From the NCBI GenBank assembly GCA_021776775.1, contig JAJFFE010000250.1, positions 1-32,985 on the forward strand: a stretch of DNA of 32,985 nt, read 5' to 3'. Below are positions 8,364 through 16,117 of this stretch, one piece after another (position 1 is the stretch's first letter; each line of letters opens with the position of its first letter). Source of the DNA: Planctomycetota bacterium (GTDB lineage Bacteria > Planctomycetota > UBA8108 > UBA1146 > JAJFFE01). The notes under the pieces were generated by a model, which saw only the letters and a list, made by a program, of their open reading frames with translations, searched no databases and was not told the DNA's origin. The position numbers and the translations under genes were made by a program.

Positions 8364-9197
8364 ATGACCCAAATCCAACACCACGTCTACGGCAAGTCCC
8401 GCGTCCGTGTCATGAAGGTGATCCGAGATGGCAAGAACCACTCGGTAGTCGACCTCCACGTCGACGTTTCTCTGGAAGGTGACTTCGCGCGTGCCTACAC
8501 CGACGCCGACAATTCGAACGTGGTGCCGACCGACACCATGAAGAACACCGTGTACGTCTTCGCGCGGCGACACGCACTCGACACCATTGAAGCGTTTGCG
8601 CTCGACCTCGGCCGACACTTCGTGAAGACGTACGAGACAGTCACTCGGGCGCGAATCACTGTTTCACGATCTCCCTGGAGTCCACTCGTTTCCGACGGAG
8701 ATCAACACGCACACGTGCAACCGTCCGTCGAACGGGCAACGTGTCAAGCGAGCGTCACCGACGCCGAAGCAGTCTTGCATTCAGGCCTCAGCGATCTGGT
8801 CATCCTGAAGACGTCGAAGTCCGCCTTCAGCGGCTTCCCTCGCGATGAATACACCACCCTACCGGAATCCGAGGATCGCCTCTTCGGAACCAGCGTCACG
8901 GCTCAGTGGAGATACTTTGATCCCACCGTCGACTACAACGCCGCCAGAACCGACGTACGCACCGCACTCGTGAGCGCCTTCGCTGAGCACGACAGCAAGT
9001 CAGTCCAACACACCCTTCACTTCATGGGCGAAGCCGCGTTGCGAGAGTGCCGTGCAATCGACGAGATCAAGCTGTCGATGCCGAACCGACACTGTCTACT
9101 TGTCGACTTGAGTCCGTTCGGTCTCGACAATCCGAACGAAGTCTTCCAACCCGTCGACGAGCCCCACGGCAGCATCGAAGCAGTTCTCGAACGCTAG
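8364..9197 (+). CDS. Uricase (factor-independent urate oxidase)
   Basis: A 277-residue urate oxidase that converts urate and O2 to 5-hydroxyisourate and H2O2 without cofactor. The conserved lysine is K11 in YGKSRVRV and the catalytic threonine is T56 in VVPTDTMKNTVY. The closing motif FGLDNPNEVFQPVDEPHGSIEAVL is typical. It is the last gene of the rightward operon. H2O2 made here would need a catalase or peroxidase; none is in the window. The gene is followed by a short convergent spacer before the minus-strand lyase gene. It is not fused to the OHCU decarboxylase, unlike the Bacillus PucL arrangement. Confidence 0.95.
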   Translation: MTQIQHHVYGKSRVRVMKVIRDGKNHSVVDLHVDVSLEGDFARAYTDADNSNVVPTDTMKNTVYVFARRHALDTIEAFALDLGRHFVKTYETVTRARITVSRSPWSPLVSDGDQHAHVQPSVERATCQASVTDAEAVLHSGLSDLVILKTSKSAFSGFPRDEYTTLPESEDRLFGTSVTAQWRYFDPTVDYNAARTDVRTALVSAFAEHDSKSVQHTLHFMGEAALRECRAIDEIKLSMPNRHCLLVDLSPFGLDNPNEVFQPVDEPHGSIEAVLER

Positions 9198-9292
9198 TGT
9201 CCTGGATCAGATGGCCGCCGCCAAGACCAGTGATACGTCGCACCTCGGCGCGCAAGTCGTACCGCACCGCTTCGTGCGAACGAGGGTCAAGT

Positions 9293-9330
9293 TTCTTGGC
9301 GGCCTTCGCGGTTCTTTGCGGCTTTGCGAG
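9293..9330 (-). repeat. Short-period CGCAAAG-type repeat in a convergent intergenic spacer
   Basis: Read on the minus strand, this is four near-copies of a 9-11 base unit: CGCAAAG, CGCAAAGAA, CGCGAAGG, CGCCAAGAAA. It sits just past the end of the lyase gene, opposite the end of uricase. It is not an obvious hairpin with a T-run. Similar strings occur as dispersed intergenic repeats in various bacterial genomes, which is recollection rather than something tested here. Confidence 0.5.
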
Positions 9331-9333
9331 CGC

Positions 9334-10692
9334 TCAACACTTGTCAGCGTTGCGTCCATCGAGGATGGCGACGAAGGAACGGCTGCGGATCTCTTCGATG
9401 GAGAGCCCGGGCGCCTGCGCTTCCTGTTCGGTGATGGCACCGCAGTTGAGCGCGCGCAGAAAGAAGTTCAGCAACCCTTGCCCGGTCGCGGCGTCGTCGA
9501 ACACTTCGCCGATCAGAGTCGCTTGGGACGCTTGCTCGACGAAGTTGCGCAGTCGCGCAGACGCCGCGTCCAACCCCGACAAGAAGAACGAGAACACCGC
9601 GGCGTACCGGCTGACGAGCTGAGCAGGGTGCAGATCCCAACCCTGGTAGAAACCGGTCTTCATGGAGTGCTGAACGTCCTCGAAGTGCAGTCGCCACGCG
9701 TTGTGCACGGTTCGTCGATTCTGATCGACTTGTGCTGAAGTCAACTCCGGGTCGCCGTCTCGCCGCCGGTGAACCTCGACCGGCATGACGTTCGTCGCGC
9801 CGTCGGACAACCACACCCCGGTACCGGCCAGGCTAAAGAGCATCATCTGCCGAGCGAGGTCACACGCGGGATGGCGCATGTGCTGATGCTGAGCGGTAAT
9901 CGAGCAGCCTGCCGTGAAGTCGTACACCCCGAAGTGCGCGGCCACACAGCGACCGCCGGCCGCCGACACGAGCGACGGCAGCGCCGCTCGGCCGTGGGCG
10001 TCGAAGATGGACTGCGTGGTCTCGACCATGAGTTCCATGCGCAGCGCGCCGGACTCGAGCGCCAAAGCGTCTTCAAGTTTTTCGAACACATCGACGAGCG
10101 CCGTCACTTGCGCCGGCGCGACAACTTTCGGCAGGGTGACCACGAAGTTGTCCGGCAGAACGCCTCCCGTCCGGGAGACCAGTTCGGTCACGAAAAGATC
10201 GACGGTGCGCAGCGCGCGCGCCGCTACTTCCGCCGAGAGCGACTTGATGCGGATACCGATGAAGGGCGGCAGCGTGCCCGCCTCGAGTCCCGCTGCGACT
10301 TCCGCCGCCGCCGACACCGCGCACGCGTCTTCTTCGGCGTCCGGGCGATAGCCGTAGCCGTCCTCGAAATCGAGCCGGAAGTCTTCGACCGGCTCACGCT
10401 GCAGTTTCTCGTGCAGCCGTTCATAGACGGTTTCGAAAACAGACTCTCCGTCGAACCCCAGGGCCAACCGGAGCGCGTCGCCGCTCGGCGCGTGGGCCTG
10501 CAACGCGGCCACCGCTTTGACCCCCAGTCGCTGTGCCGTGCCGGCCCGGAACAGATGCGCTCCCCCGTACACGGTGTGAACCGGTTGCCGCGCACTCGAC
10601 TCCCCGGGGTACTGCTCGGCAAACGACTCGTGTGTTTCGGCGAGCCCGACCAGAACCGCGGTCATAGCGCTCGAAGTAACCGATGTCCGCAT
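9334..10692 (-). CDS. CitE/malate-synthase-like TIM-barrel lyase homologue (DUF6986-type)
   Basis: A 452-residue protein of the HpcH/HpaI-CitE-malate synthase superfamily. Visible landmarks are FRLDFEDGYGYR (D108, E110, D111), LPKV (K189), the metal-ligand type glutamate E224 in MELMVETTQSIF, the acidic D258 in FGVYDFTAGC and a C-terminal WDLHPAQL resembling the HPSQ motif of CitE. The ATG at 10692 is chosen because AAAGGAG lies nine bases upstream; the frame opens earlier at 10794. Reaction unknown. Placed among urate genes, a natural idea is a lyase or synthase acting on glyoxylate (for example glyoxylate plus acetyl-CoA to malate), but this is inference. I recall uncharacterised relatives called DUF6986 near purine genes in other bacteria, which I cannot verify here. 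Confidence 0.75.
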   Translation of the reverse strand: MRTSVTSSAMTAVLVGLAETHESFAEQYPGESSARQPVHTVYGGAHLFRAGTAQRLGVKAVAALQAHAPSGDALRLALGFDGESVFETVYERLHEKLQREPVEDFRLDFEDGYGYRPDAEEDACAVSAAAEVAAGLEAGTLPPFIGIRIKSLSAEVAARALRTVDLFVTELVSRTGGVLPDNFVVTLPKVVAPAQVTALVDVFEKLEDALALESGALRMELMVETTQSIFDAHGRAALPSLVSAAGGRCVAAHFGVYDFTAGCSITAQHQHMRHPACDLARQMMLFSLAGTGVWLSDGATNVMPVEVHRRRDGDPELTSAQVDQNRRTVHNAWRLHFEDVQHSMKTGFYQGWDLHPAQLVSRYAAVFSFFLSGLDAASARLRNFVEQASQATLIGEVFDDAATGQGLLNFFLRALNCGAITEQEAQAPGLSIEEIRSRSFVAILDGRNADKC

Positions 10693-10789
10693 TCTACTGA
10701 TCTCCTTTAGCCCGGACGTCATCAGGCGAAGCCGCGCAGGTTGCGCTTCCCGCGAATCTCTGCGTTGCTCCTTCTTGAACACCCGGCCC

Positions 10790-10819
10790 ATCATAGACCA
10801 CTGTCGACTGCGGCGTCAC
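10790..10819 (-). promoter_or_regulatory. Sigma-70-like promoter with operator-like inverted repeat for the CitE-like gene
   Basis: On the minus strand a -10 TATGAT (10790-10795) follows a -35 GTGACG (10814-10819) at an 18-base spacing. The -35 lies within an inverted repeat GGCGT-C-ACGCC at 10812-10822, suggesting an operator. It would give a leader of about 90 bases before the ATG at 10692. Confidence 0.45.
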
Positions 10820-11164
10820 GCCTTGCGCCAAGAGGAAGCGTCGCACGAAAATCGTAGTCTGTTGTTCCGTTGATTGTCCCCCAATTGACCGCAGCTGGCT
10901 ATGCGGCGCCTCGAAGGCGCTTTTGCGGGGCGCATCGGGGTCGGTCCGATTCGCCCGTCCGACGTTCGAAGCCGTCCCGGTCTCCAGCCACTACCCCCGG
11001 CGCCAAAGCCCACGCCTACCTCATGGTCGGTGGCGAGCAGAAGACTCCGCCATCCCCAACCCACTGGTGTTCGAGCCACGCCACGATGCGCCCCGCAAGA
11101 GCGGCCGTCGCGGCGCGTTGTCCGGTGACCCACGCACAGCCTTGCGATTCAGCTCCAGTCCGGG
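10820..11164. other. Spacer between the molybdenum hydroxylase operon and the CitE-like gene; no convincing gene
   Basis: About 345 bases with no coding region I can support: open frames in it give arginine/proline-rich translations typical of GC-rich noncoding DNA. It holds one small terminator-like hairpin, GCGCCT-CGA-AGGCGC at 10906-10920 followed by TTTT, in plus-strand orientation and without an obvious plus-strand gene to serve. Nothing else stands out. Confidence 0.5.
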
Positions 11165-12001
11165 CTAGACGCCCGCGTCGTTCAACGCATGAAAGAGGAT
11201 TCGCGCGAGGACTTGCTCGCGATACTCGGCCGTCGACCGAATGTCATCGATCGGACTCACATCGCTTCTTATGGCGGGCAGCAAGTCGCTCGGAGATGTG
11301 AGCGGCTGGCCCTTGGCCCCAGCAACGGCGGCGCAGTACCGCTCGAGAGCGGGGCAACGGCACACCGTCGGAGCGACGCTATTGGCCGCGATTCGCCACG
11401 TCTCTCCGGCGACCGTCACCGCGACCCCGACCTTGGTGATCGCCTGCGACTTGCGCGGGCCAACCTTTTCGAACCACGCGCGTTGGTAGGTTCGACGCGG
11501 AATGCGAATCTCTGTGACGAGTTGATCGGGACGACGGCGCATCTTCTTGTAGTCGAGGTAGAACTCGTCGAGCGGAATGTCCTCGACGCCGTCCCTCGAA
11601 CCGAGCCGCACGGTAGCGTCATACGCGAGCAACACCGGAACCCCGTCCGCGGCCGGCGACGCGTTGACGATGTTGCCGGCCCACGTCCCGCGCGCTTGAA
11701 TCTGCACGGCGCCGACTTGGCGGGCGGCGGTGACGAGATTGGGGAACTCAGCGGCGACGCGAGCGTCCGTCACGACGTCCCAGTACGTCGTCAACGCCCC
11801 GAGCACAAGTTCGCTCTTCGTCCAGCGCATCGATCGCAGCTCGGCAAGACCGGAGAGATCGAGGTAGGTGGTCGACTGCTTGACCCGGTTTTCCGGCCAG
11901 TGCGCAAACAGGTCCGTGCCCCCCGCCACCGGTGTCACGTCCGGGTCGTCAGACAACATCCGGTAAGCGTCGGTGAGCGTGCCGGGGAGGAGGATCGTCA
12001 T
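11165..12001 (-). CDS. Xanthine dehydrogenase-type FAD-binding subunit
   Basis: A 278-residue FAD subunit of a molybdenum hydroxylase (CO dehydrogenase medium-chain/XdhB family). The FAD motifs are AGGTDLFAHW near residue 27 and QARGTWAGNIVNASPAADGVP around 103-123. It passes electrons from the 2Fe-2S subunit to NAD+ or another acceptor. The frame is open up to 12364, but the ATG at 12001 overlaps the stop of the Fe-S gene by four bases and begins at the conserved N-terminus (TILLPGTLTDAYRML). It is the last gene of the three-gene operon. Identity as xanthine dehydrogenase rests on the neighbouring uricase pathway; CO, nicotinate or aldehyde oxidoreductase subunits look alike. Confidence 0.85.
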   Translation of the reverse strand: MTILLPGTLTDAYRMLSDDPDVTPVAGGTDLFAHWPENRVKQSTTYLDLSGLAELRSMRWTKSELVLGALTTYWDVVTDARVAAEFPNLVTAARQVGAVQIQARGTWAGNIVNASPAADGVPVLLAYDATVRLGSRDGVEDIPLDEFYLDYKKMRRRPDQLVTEIRIPRRTYQRAWFEKVGPRKSQAITKVGVAVTVAGETWRIAANSVAPTVCRCPALERYCAAVAGAKGQPLTSPSDLLPAIRSDVSPIDDIRSTAEYREQVLARILFHALNDAGV

Positions 12002-12492
12002 CGGTCTTGCCCCGAAACCGGCTCTTCGGCGGAACCGTTCGCGGCCAACGTCTCGGTGAGGGCGTCGATGATGCCGTCGTATCCGGTACAGCGGCACAAG
12101 TTCCCGGCCATGAGTTCGCGAAGTCCGTGGCTCTGCAAAAGGTGCGGATGCTTCACGATCCACTGCGCGGTCATGACGACGCCGGGTGAACAGGCGCCAC
12201 ATTGAGTCGCGCCGCTGGCGACGAACGCTCCGAGCTGCTCCGGTGCGATGGACTCGATCGTTTCGACGACGCGCCCCCGCACTTGGTAGGCGGGTATCAA
12301 GCAGGAGTTCACCGGCTGCCCGTCGAGATAGACGGTACACGCTCCGCATTCGCCCTCTCCGCAACCCTCCTTGCTGCCGGTCAGCCCCAACCGGTAACGC
12401 AGCACGTCGAGCAGCCGCTCGGTGGCGGTGACGTCAATGCTCGTCTTCTCGCCGTTGATCGTGGTTTCGATCGACACGGAGTTGGTACTCAT
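11998..12492 (-). CDS. Xanthine dehydrogenase-type 2Fe-2S subunit
   Basis: A 164-residue two-domain iron-sulfur protein. The plant-ferredoxin-like cluster is bound by C44, C49, C52 and C64 (GCGEGECGACTVYLDG), and the alpha-helical cluster by C98, C101, C133 and C135 (QCGACSPG and NLCRCTGYDGI). All eight ligands are present. The frame extends to 12771, but the ATG at 12492 overlaps the preceding gene's stop (TGA) by four bases and gives the usual length. It carries electrons from the molybdenum site to the FAD subunit. Confidence 0.93.
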   Translation of the reverse strand: MSTNSVSIETTINGEKTSIDVTATERLLDVLRYRLGLTGSKEGCGEGECGACTVYLDGQPVNSCLIPAYQVRGRVVETIESIAPEQLGAFVASGATQCGACSPGVVMTAQWIVKHPHLLQSHGLRELMAGNLCRCTGYDGIIDALTETLAANGSAEEPVSGQDR

Positions 12493-14672
12493 GCGGAACC
12501 CATCACCCTCATCAAGACCTCGGGCGTCAGCGGCACGACGGCGGGCCGCGCGCCGGTCGCCCGCGCGACCGCGTTGACGATGGCGGGGGCCGCACCGTCC
12601 ATAGGCAACTCGCCGATGCCTTTCGCCCCCTGGGCACCGTGCGCGTACGGAGTCTCGTAGAACACCACGCGCACGGGAGGAACGTCGTCGCTGGACGGAA
12701 TCGAATAGTTGGTCAAGTTGTGGTTCGCCATCGCACCGTCGACGAACTGGCACTCTTCCATGAGCGCCCACCCCACTCCTTGCACGACGCCGCCCTGGAC
12801 TTGCCCCGCCGCCAACACTTCGTCCAACACCGTACCGACATCTTGAACGGCGACGAAGTCGAGAAGCCGGACGCCAAAGGTGCGAAGGTCAACCTCGACG
12901 TGCGCGGCGTACGTCGCCCACGCGAAGGTACCGTAGGCGCTCCCTTCGTACCGTTCGTCATCCCACTCCACCCCCGGAGGCGGTTCGTAGCGAACTTCGG
13001 CGATCAACTCTTGGCCCGGGTGCTCGGCGTGCCACCGCAAGAGTTCACGTTCGAACTTGTCTCCGGTCCAGTCACCGCCAAGTGTCGCGCAGAGCGCATC
13101 ACAACCGCGCTCGAGCAGCCGACCGACAATCATCGAAGTTCGAGACGCGACGGTTGGACCACTGTTGGGGACATGGAAGGTGTCCACTTCGGCGACCCGG
13201 ATTCGATCCGGTTCGACCGCTAGTTTCTCGGCCACGATCTTGACGAACGTGGTCAGCGCACCCTGCCCCATCTCGACGTTGGCCGTTCGAATCTCGACCT
13301 CTCCCGTCGCCAGTCCCACCACTTGCGCCCGGGAATCGAGGTACGTCTCGCCAGCCCCCGTGAAGCCAGCCCCGTGATAGAACGTAGCAATACCGGTGGC
13401 GCGACGGAGGTAGGGATGCGTCGAATTGAACGCTCGATCAGCCGCCTCGCGTTGGTGGAACTCCGCGTCTCGCACGGCACGATCCAGGATCTCGATGCGA
13501 TCGGTTCCGTCTCGGATCACTTGGCCGGTCGAGGTGGACTGGCCATCCTGAATCAGATTCTTGCGACGAAGCCCCAGTGGGCACATGCCCAGTTCGTCGG
13601 CGATGACATCCATGTGTCGTTCACACGCGAAGATCGTCTGCGGCGCTCCGAATCCCCGAAACGCCCCGAACGGTACTGCGTTCGTCAAAACCGCGCGCCC
13701 TTCGACGCGAACGTTGTCGCAATGGTACGGTCCCGACGCGTGGATCACGCCGCGACTCAACACTACCGGTGACAACGTCACGTACGCGCCACCGTCGAGC
13801 AGCACCTCGATGTCTTGCGCTACGATTCGGCCCTGCGACGTGACTCCCGTGCGGTGCCGCACCCGCGCCGGATGACGCTTGGTAGTCGCCGCCATGTCTT
13901 CATCGCGATCGTAAAGAATCTTGACCGGCCGCTCGGCCTTTAGCGCCAGGAGTGCCGCGTGCAAGGCGAGGACGGACGGATAGTCCTCCTTGCCTCCGAA
14001 GCCGCCACCGGTCGCCGCCTGAATGACGCGAACCTCGTTGTCGGCGCGCGCCAAGGCGTGACGCAACGCGGCGTGGATGTAGTACGGGCACTGCATCGAC
14101 CCTTTGACGGTGACGACGCCGTCTTCGACATAGCCAACCATGCCCTGGTTCTCGAGGTAGACGTGCTCTTGCGCGCCCGTTTCGTACACGCCTTCGACGA
14201 CATGATCGGCCGCGACCAACGCCGCGTCGACATCTCCCTTGTCGATCCGAACTCGCTTGAAGACATTGTCCCCGCCGTGCTGAACGGTGTCCGCGGGCGG
14301 CGGGACTCGATAGTCGAAGATCGCCGGTTCTTCGTCGATCTCGATATGGATCGCGCGGCGAGCCTCGCGGAGTCGATCACGATCGGGGTGCGCCAAGAGC
14401 AGCACCGCTTCATGAATGTGGCGCACCCGGTCGCTGGCTAACACCGGTTGGTCGTTCTCGATCATGGCGACTTGGTTCGGCCCAGGTAGGTCTCGGTGAT
14501 CGACGACCACGAATTCCGACCAGTCGATCTCCGCCCCGAACCGAATGTCGCGGATTCGACCCCGGGGGACCGCGGAACGAACGGTGCACCCCCACCATAC
14601 GCCAGCAATGGCGATATCGTCGATGTACGCTTCGCGCCCGGTGAGTTTGTCGATGGCTTCGCGGCGCTTCAC
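12489..14672 (-). CDS. Molybdenum-binding catalytic subunit, xanthine dehydrogenase type
   Basis: A 727-residue large subunit of the molybdenum hydroxylase family, first gene of the operon. It starts KRREAIDKLTGREAYIDD, the usual aldehyde-oxidase-like N-terminus. Molybdopterin-binding landmarks are ATGGGFGGKEDYPS, GAFRGFGAPQ (the arginine equivalent to the substrate-site arginine of xanthine oxidoreductase), EMGQGALT and QGGVVQGVGWAL; the base-catalyst glutamate is in KGIGELPMDG near the C-terminus. The predicted start is a GTG at 14672; no ATG or better start lies upstream in frame, and AAAAGAG precedes it. Proposed reaction: hypoxanthine/xanthine to urate, feeding the uricase operon. The XdhC maturation factor is not seen in the window. 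Other purine or aldehyde hydroxylases are possible. Confidence 0.87.
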   Translation of the reverse strand: MKRREAIDKLTGREAYIDDIAIAGVWWGCTVRSAVPRGRIRDIRFGAEIDWSEFVVVDHRDLPGPNQVAMIENDQPVLASDRVRHIHEAVLLLAHPDRDRLREARRAIHIEIDEEPAIFDYRVPPPADTVQHGGDNVFKRVRIDKGDVDAALVAADHVVEGVYETGAQEHVYLENQGMVGYVEDGVVTVKGSMQCPYYIHAALRHALARADNEVRVIQAATGGGFGGKEDYPSVLALHAALLALKAERPVKILYDRDEDMAATTKRHPARVRHRTGVTSQGRIVAQDIEVLLDGGAYVTLSPVVLSRGVIHASGPYHCDNVRVEGRAVLTNAVPFGAFRGFGAPQTIFACERHMDVIADELGMCPLGLRRKNLIQDGQSTSTGQVIRDGTDRIEILDRAVRDAEFHQREAADRAFNSTHPYLRRATGIATFYHGAGFTGAGETYLDSRAQVVGLATGEVEIRTANVEMGQGALTTFVKIVAEKLAVEPDRIRVAEVDTFHVPNSGPTVASRTSMIVGRLLERGCDALCATLGGDWTGDKFERELLRWHAEHPGQELIAEVRYEPPPGVEWDDERYEGSAYGTFAWATYAAHVEVDLRTFGVRLLDFVAVQDVGTVLDEVLAAGQVQGGVVQGVGWALMEECQFVDGAMANHNLTNYSIPSSDDVPPVRVVFYETPYAHGAQGAKGIGELPMDGAAPAIVNAVARATGARPAVVPLTPEVLMRVMGSA

Positions 14673-14826
14673 GGTGCTCTTTTTGTCACGGGTTTTCTTA
14701 CGGGTTCGCTGCTCCGGCGCTTCCGGCGTCCCGTGCGATTCTGGACTACCGCCATGATCGGAGCAAGCAAGTGAAGGGTCCTCGGGAATCCAGGCCGGCG
14801 ACCTTGCAGGATTTGTGACCGCATCT

Positions 14827-14914
14827 CTGGTATCGCACGATCGCGGGCGCTACAACGCCAAGGAAATCGAGGACCTATTGAATCCGGTTTTCATGGCTGG
14901 GGACGCGATACCAG
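14827..14914. repeat. Separated perfect 10-base inverted repeat between divergent genes
   Basis: CTGGTATCGC at 14827-14836 and its exact reverse complement GCGATACCAG at 14905-14914 flank 68 bases in the 260-base region between the molybdenum hydroxylase operon and the phosphatase gene. The second arm ends 18 bases before the phosphatase start. It could be a pair of operator half-sites or a structured leader; function is not known. Confidence 0.4.
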
Positions 14915-14932
14915 CGCGTCGACGGAGGACTT

Positions 14933-15781
14933 GTGGCACCCACGTTCGAGCGTCAAGCGATCTATCAAGGCGAGTCCGTCACCCCTACTGCGTTCTGTGC
15001 GGGCGGGTTCGATCTCTCCATGTTCTCAACGAGAAGCCCGGCCAAGAGCACAGTCAACGAAGACGCGGCCGGTTACGCAGTCACGTCCGATGAGACGCAC
15101 GTGTTGGTCGTCGCCGACGGCGTGGGAGGGTCTCCCTCGGGAGAAGACGCCGCGCGCTTCGCCGTCGATCAGATCTTGGCGCGAGTCGAAGAAGCAAGCG
15201 GCCGTGACACCGCGGTGCGGGAGCAGATCCTACGGGGCCTCGACGAAGCGAACTTGGCAACGCTCTCTTTAGAGGTCGGCGCAGCGTCGACGGTGGTCTG
15301 CGCCACCATTCGGTCCGGCCAACTTCGCTGCTACCACGTCGGCGACTCCAAGGCTTTCGTGATCGGCCCGCAAGGTCAGATCAGATACGAAACTCTGAGC
15401 CATTCGCCGACCGGCTACTTGATTCGGGCGGGACTCCTCGACGAAGACGGAGCGCGCTGCCACGAAGGAACGCACGTGGTGTCGAATGTCGTGGGGTCGA
15501 AGCTCATGACGATCGAGATCGGTCGCAAGTTCGAACTGTCAGCGCGCGACACGGTCCTAGTCGCCACGGACGGATTGACCGACAACTTGTCGACCAAAGA
15601 GATCGCCGAGATCGTGCACAAACGGAGCGTCGCGGACGCGGCTCTCGAGTTGGCCGAGCGGACGCGAGCCCGCATGTCCGACACGGATGCGTCGCAGAGC
15701 GATGAACTGAGGAAGTCCACCCACCCCGACGATCTCACGTTCATCCTGAGCCGCGCGACGGCTGACAACGTCATTCGGTGA
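14933..15781 (+). CDS. PP2C-family serine/threonine protein phosphatase
   Basis: A 282-residue soluble PPM/PP2C phosphatase. Metal-binding and catalytic motifs occur in order: VNEDAAGY (D44), VVADGVGGSPSGE (D62), VGDSKAFVI, VLVATDGLTDNLS and HPDDLTFIL. It would dephosphorylate Ser/Thr residues in an Mn/Mg-dependent manner. The start is a GTG at 14933 with GGAGG five bases before it. It has no membrane segment. No partner kinase is next to it, so substrates are unknown. The gene ends just before a strong bidirectional terminator shared with the convergent tRNA genes. Confidence 0.9.
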   Translation: MAPTFERQAIYQGESVTPTAFCAGGFDLSMFSTRSPAKSTVNEDAAGYAVTSDETHVLVVADGVGGSPSGEDAARFAVDQILARVEEASGRDTAVREQILRGLDEANLATLSLEVGAASTVVCATIRSGQLRCYHVGDSKAFVIGPQGQIRYETLSHSPTGYLIRAGLLDEDGARCHEGTHVVSNVVGSKLMTIEIGRKFELSARDTVLVATDGLTDNLSTKEIAEIVHKRSVADAALELAERTRARMSDTDASQSDELRKSTHPDDLTFILSRATADNVIR

Positions 15782-15811
15782 CGGCGCCAGCCACGAACCG
15801 CGCCAGCCACG

Positions 15812-15854
15812 AAAAGACCCCGTCGGCGGCAAAGCCAACGGGGTCGTGCTTTTC
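15812..15854. terminator. Bidirectional intrinsic terminator between the phosphatase and tRNA genes
   Basis: Stem GACCCCGT (15816-15823) pairs perfectly with ACGGGGTC (15838-15845), with an inner GGC/GCC pairing over an AAA loop. Reading right it is followed by GTGCTTTTCT; reading left by TTTTCG. It can therefore end both the phosphatase transcript and the leftward tRNA transcript. Confidence 0.85.
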
Positions 15855-15931
15855 TGGTGGGCGATACTGGACTCGAACCAGTGACATCAACCGTGTGAGG
15901 ATTGCGCTCTAGCCAACTGAGCTAATCGCCC
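15855..15931 (-). tRNA. tRNA-Val(CAC), CCA encoded
   Basis: A full cloverleaf on the minus strand. Acceptor GGGCGAT pairs with ATCGCCC, the D arm is GCTCAGTTGGCTAGAGC, the anticodon stem CAATC/GGTTG holds loop CTCACAC with anticodon CAC, and the T arm is ACTGG-TTCGAGT-CCAGT. The discriminator A is followed by an encoded CCA (15855-15857). It reads GTG valine codons. It lies 81 bases downstream of tRNA-Leu and probably shares its transcript. Confidence 0.95.
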
Positions 15932-16012
15932 GCATGTTCAATTCTGGGAGACTTCCGCCGAGCGTGGACGCAGAGCATCGTGGACCCAACGGTAAGCCGA
16001 GCGAGAAAAAAA

Positions 16013-16096
16013 TGCCGAAGAGAGGACTCGAACCTCCACCCTCCGAAGAGGACTAGGACCTGAACCTAGCGCGTCTGCCAATTCCGCCACTTCGGC
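16013..16096 (-). tRNA. tRNA-Leu(CAG), CCA not encoded
   Basis: Minus-strand class II tRNA with a long variable arm. Acceptor GCCGAAG pairs with CTTCGGC; anticodon stem CTAGG/CCTAG holds loop TTCAGGT with anticodon CAG; the T arm is GGAGG-TTCGAGT-CCTCT. The discriminator A (16013) is followed by TT, so CCA must be added enzymatically, unlike the neighbouring tRNA-Val. It reads CTG leucine codons. Confidence 0.95.
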
Positions 16097-16117
16097 ACGA
16101 AGTCGCAAAGATCGCGC

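Noticed and set aside
11043..11164. Minus-strand frame downstream of the FAD subunit reading ...GCAWVTGQRAATAALAG... that could be a frameshifted C-terminus
   Set aside because: It has no start, is short, and the FAD subunit already ends at the normal length; GC-rich noncoding DNA gives such alanine-rich frames by chance.
10816..11301. Open frames of 105 and 143 codons on both strands in the spacer after the xanthine dehydrogenase genes
   Set aside because: Their translations are arginine/proline/serine-rich without any pattern of a folded protein, and none has a convincing ribosome-binding site.
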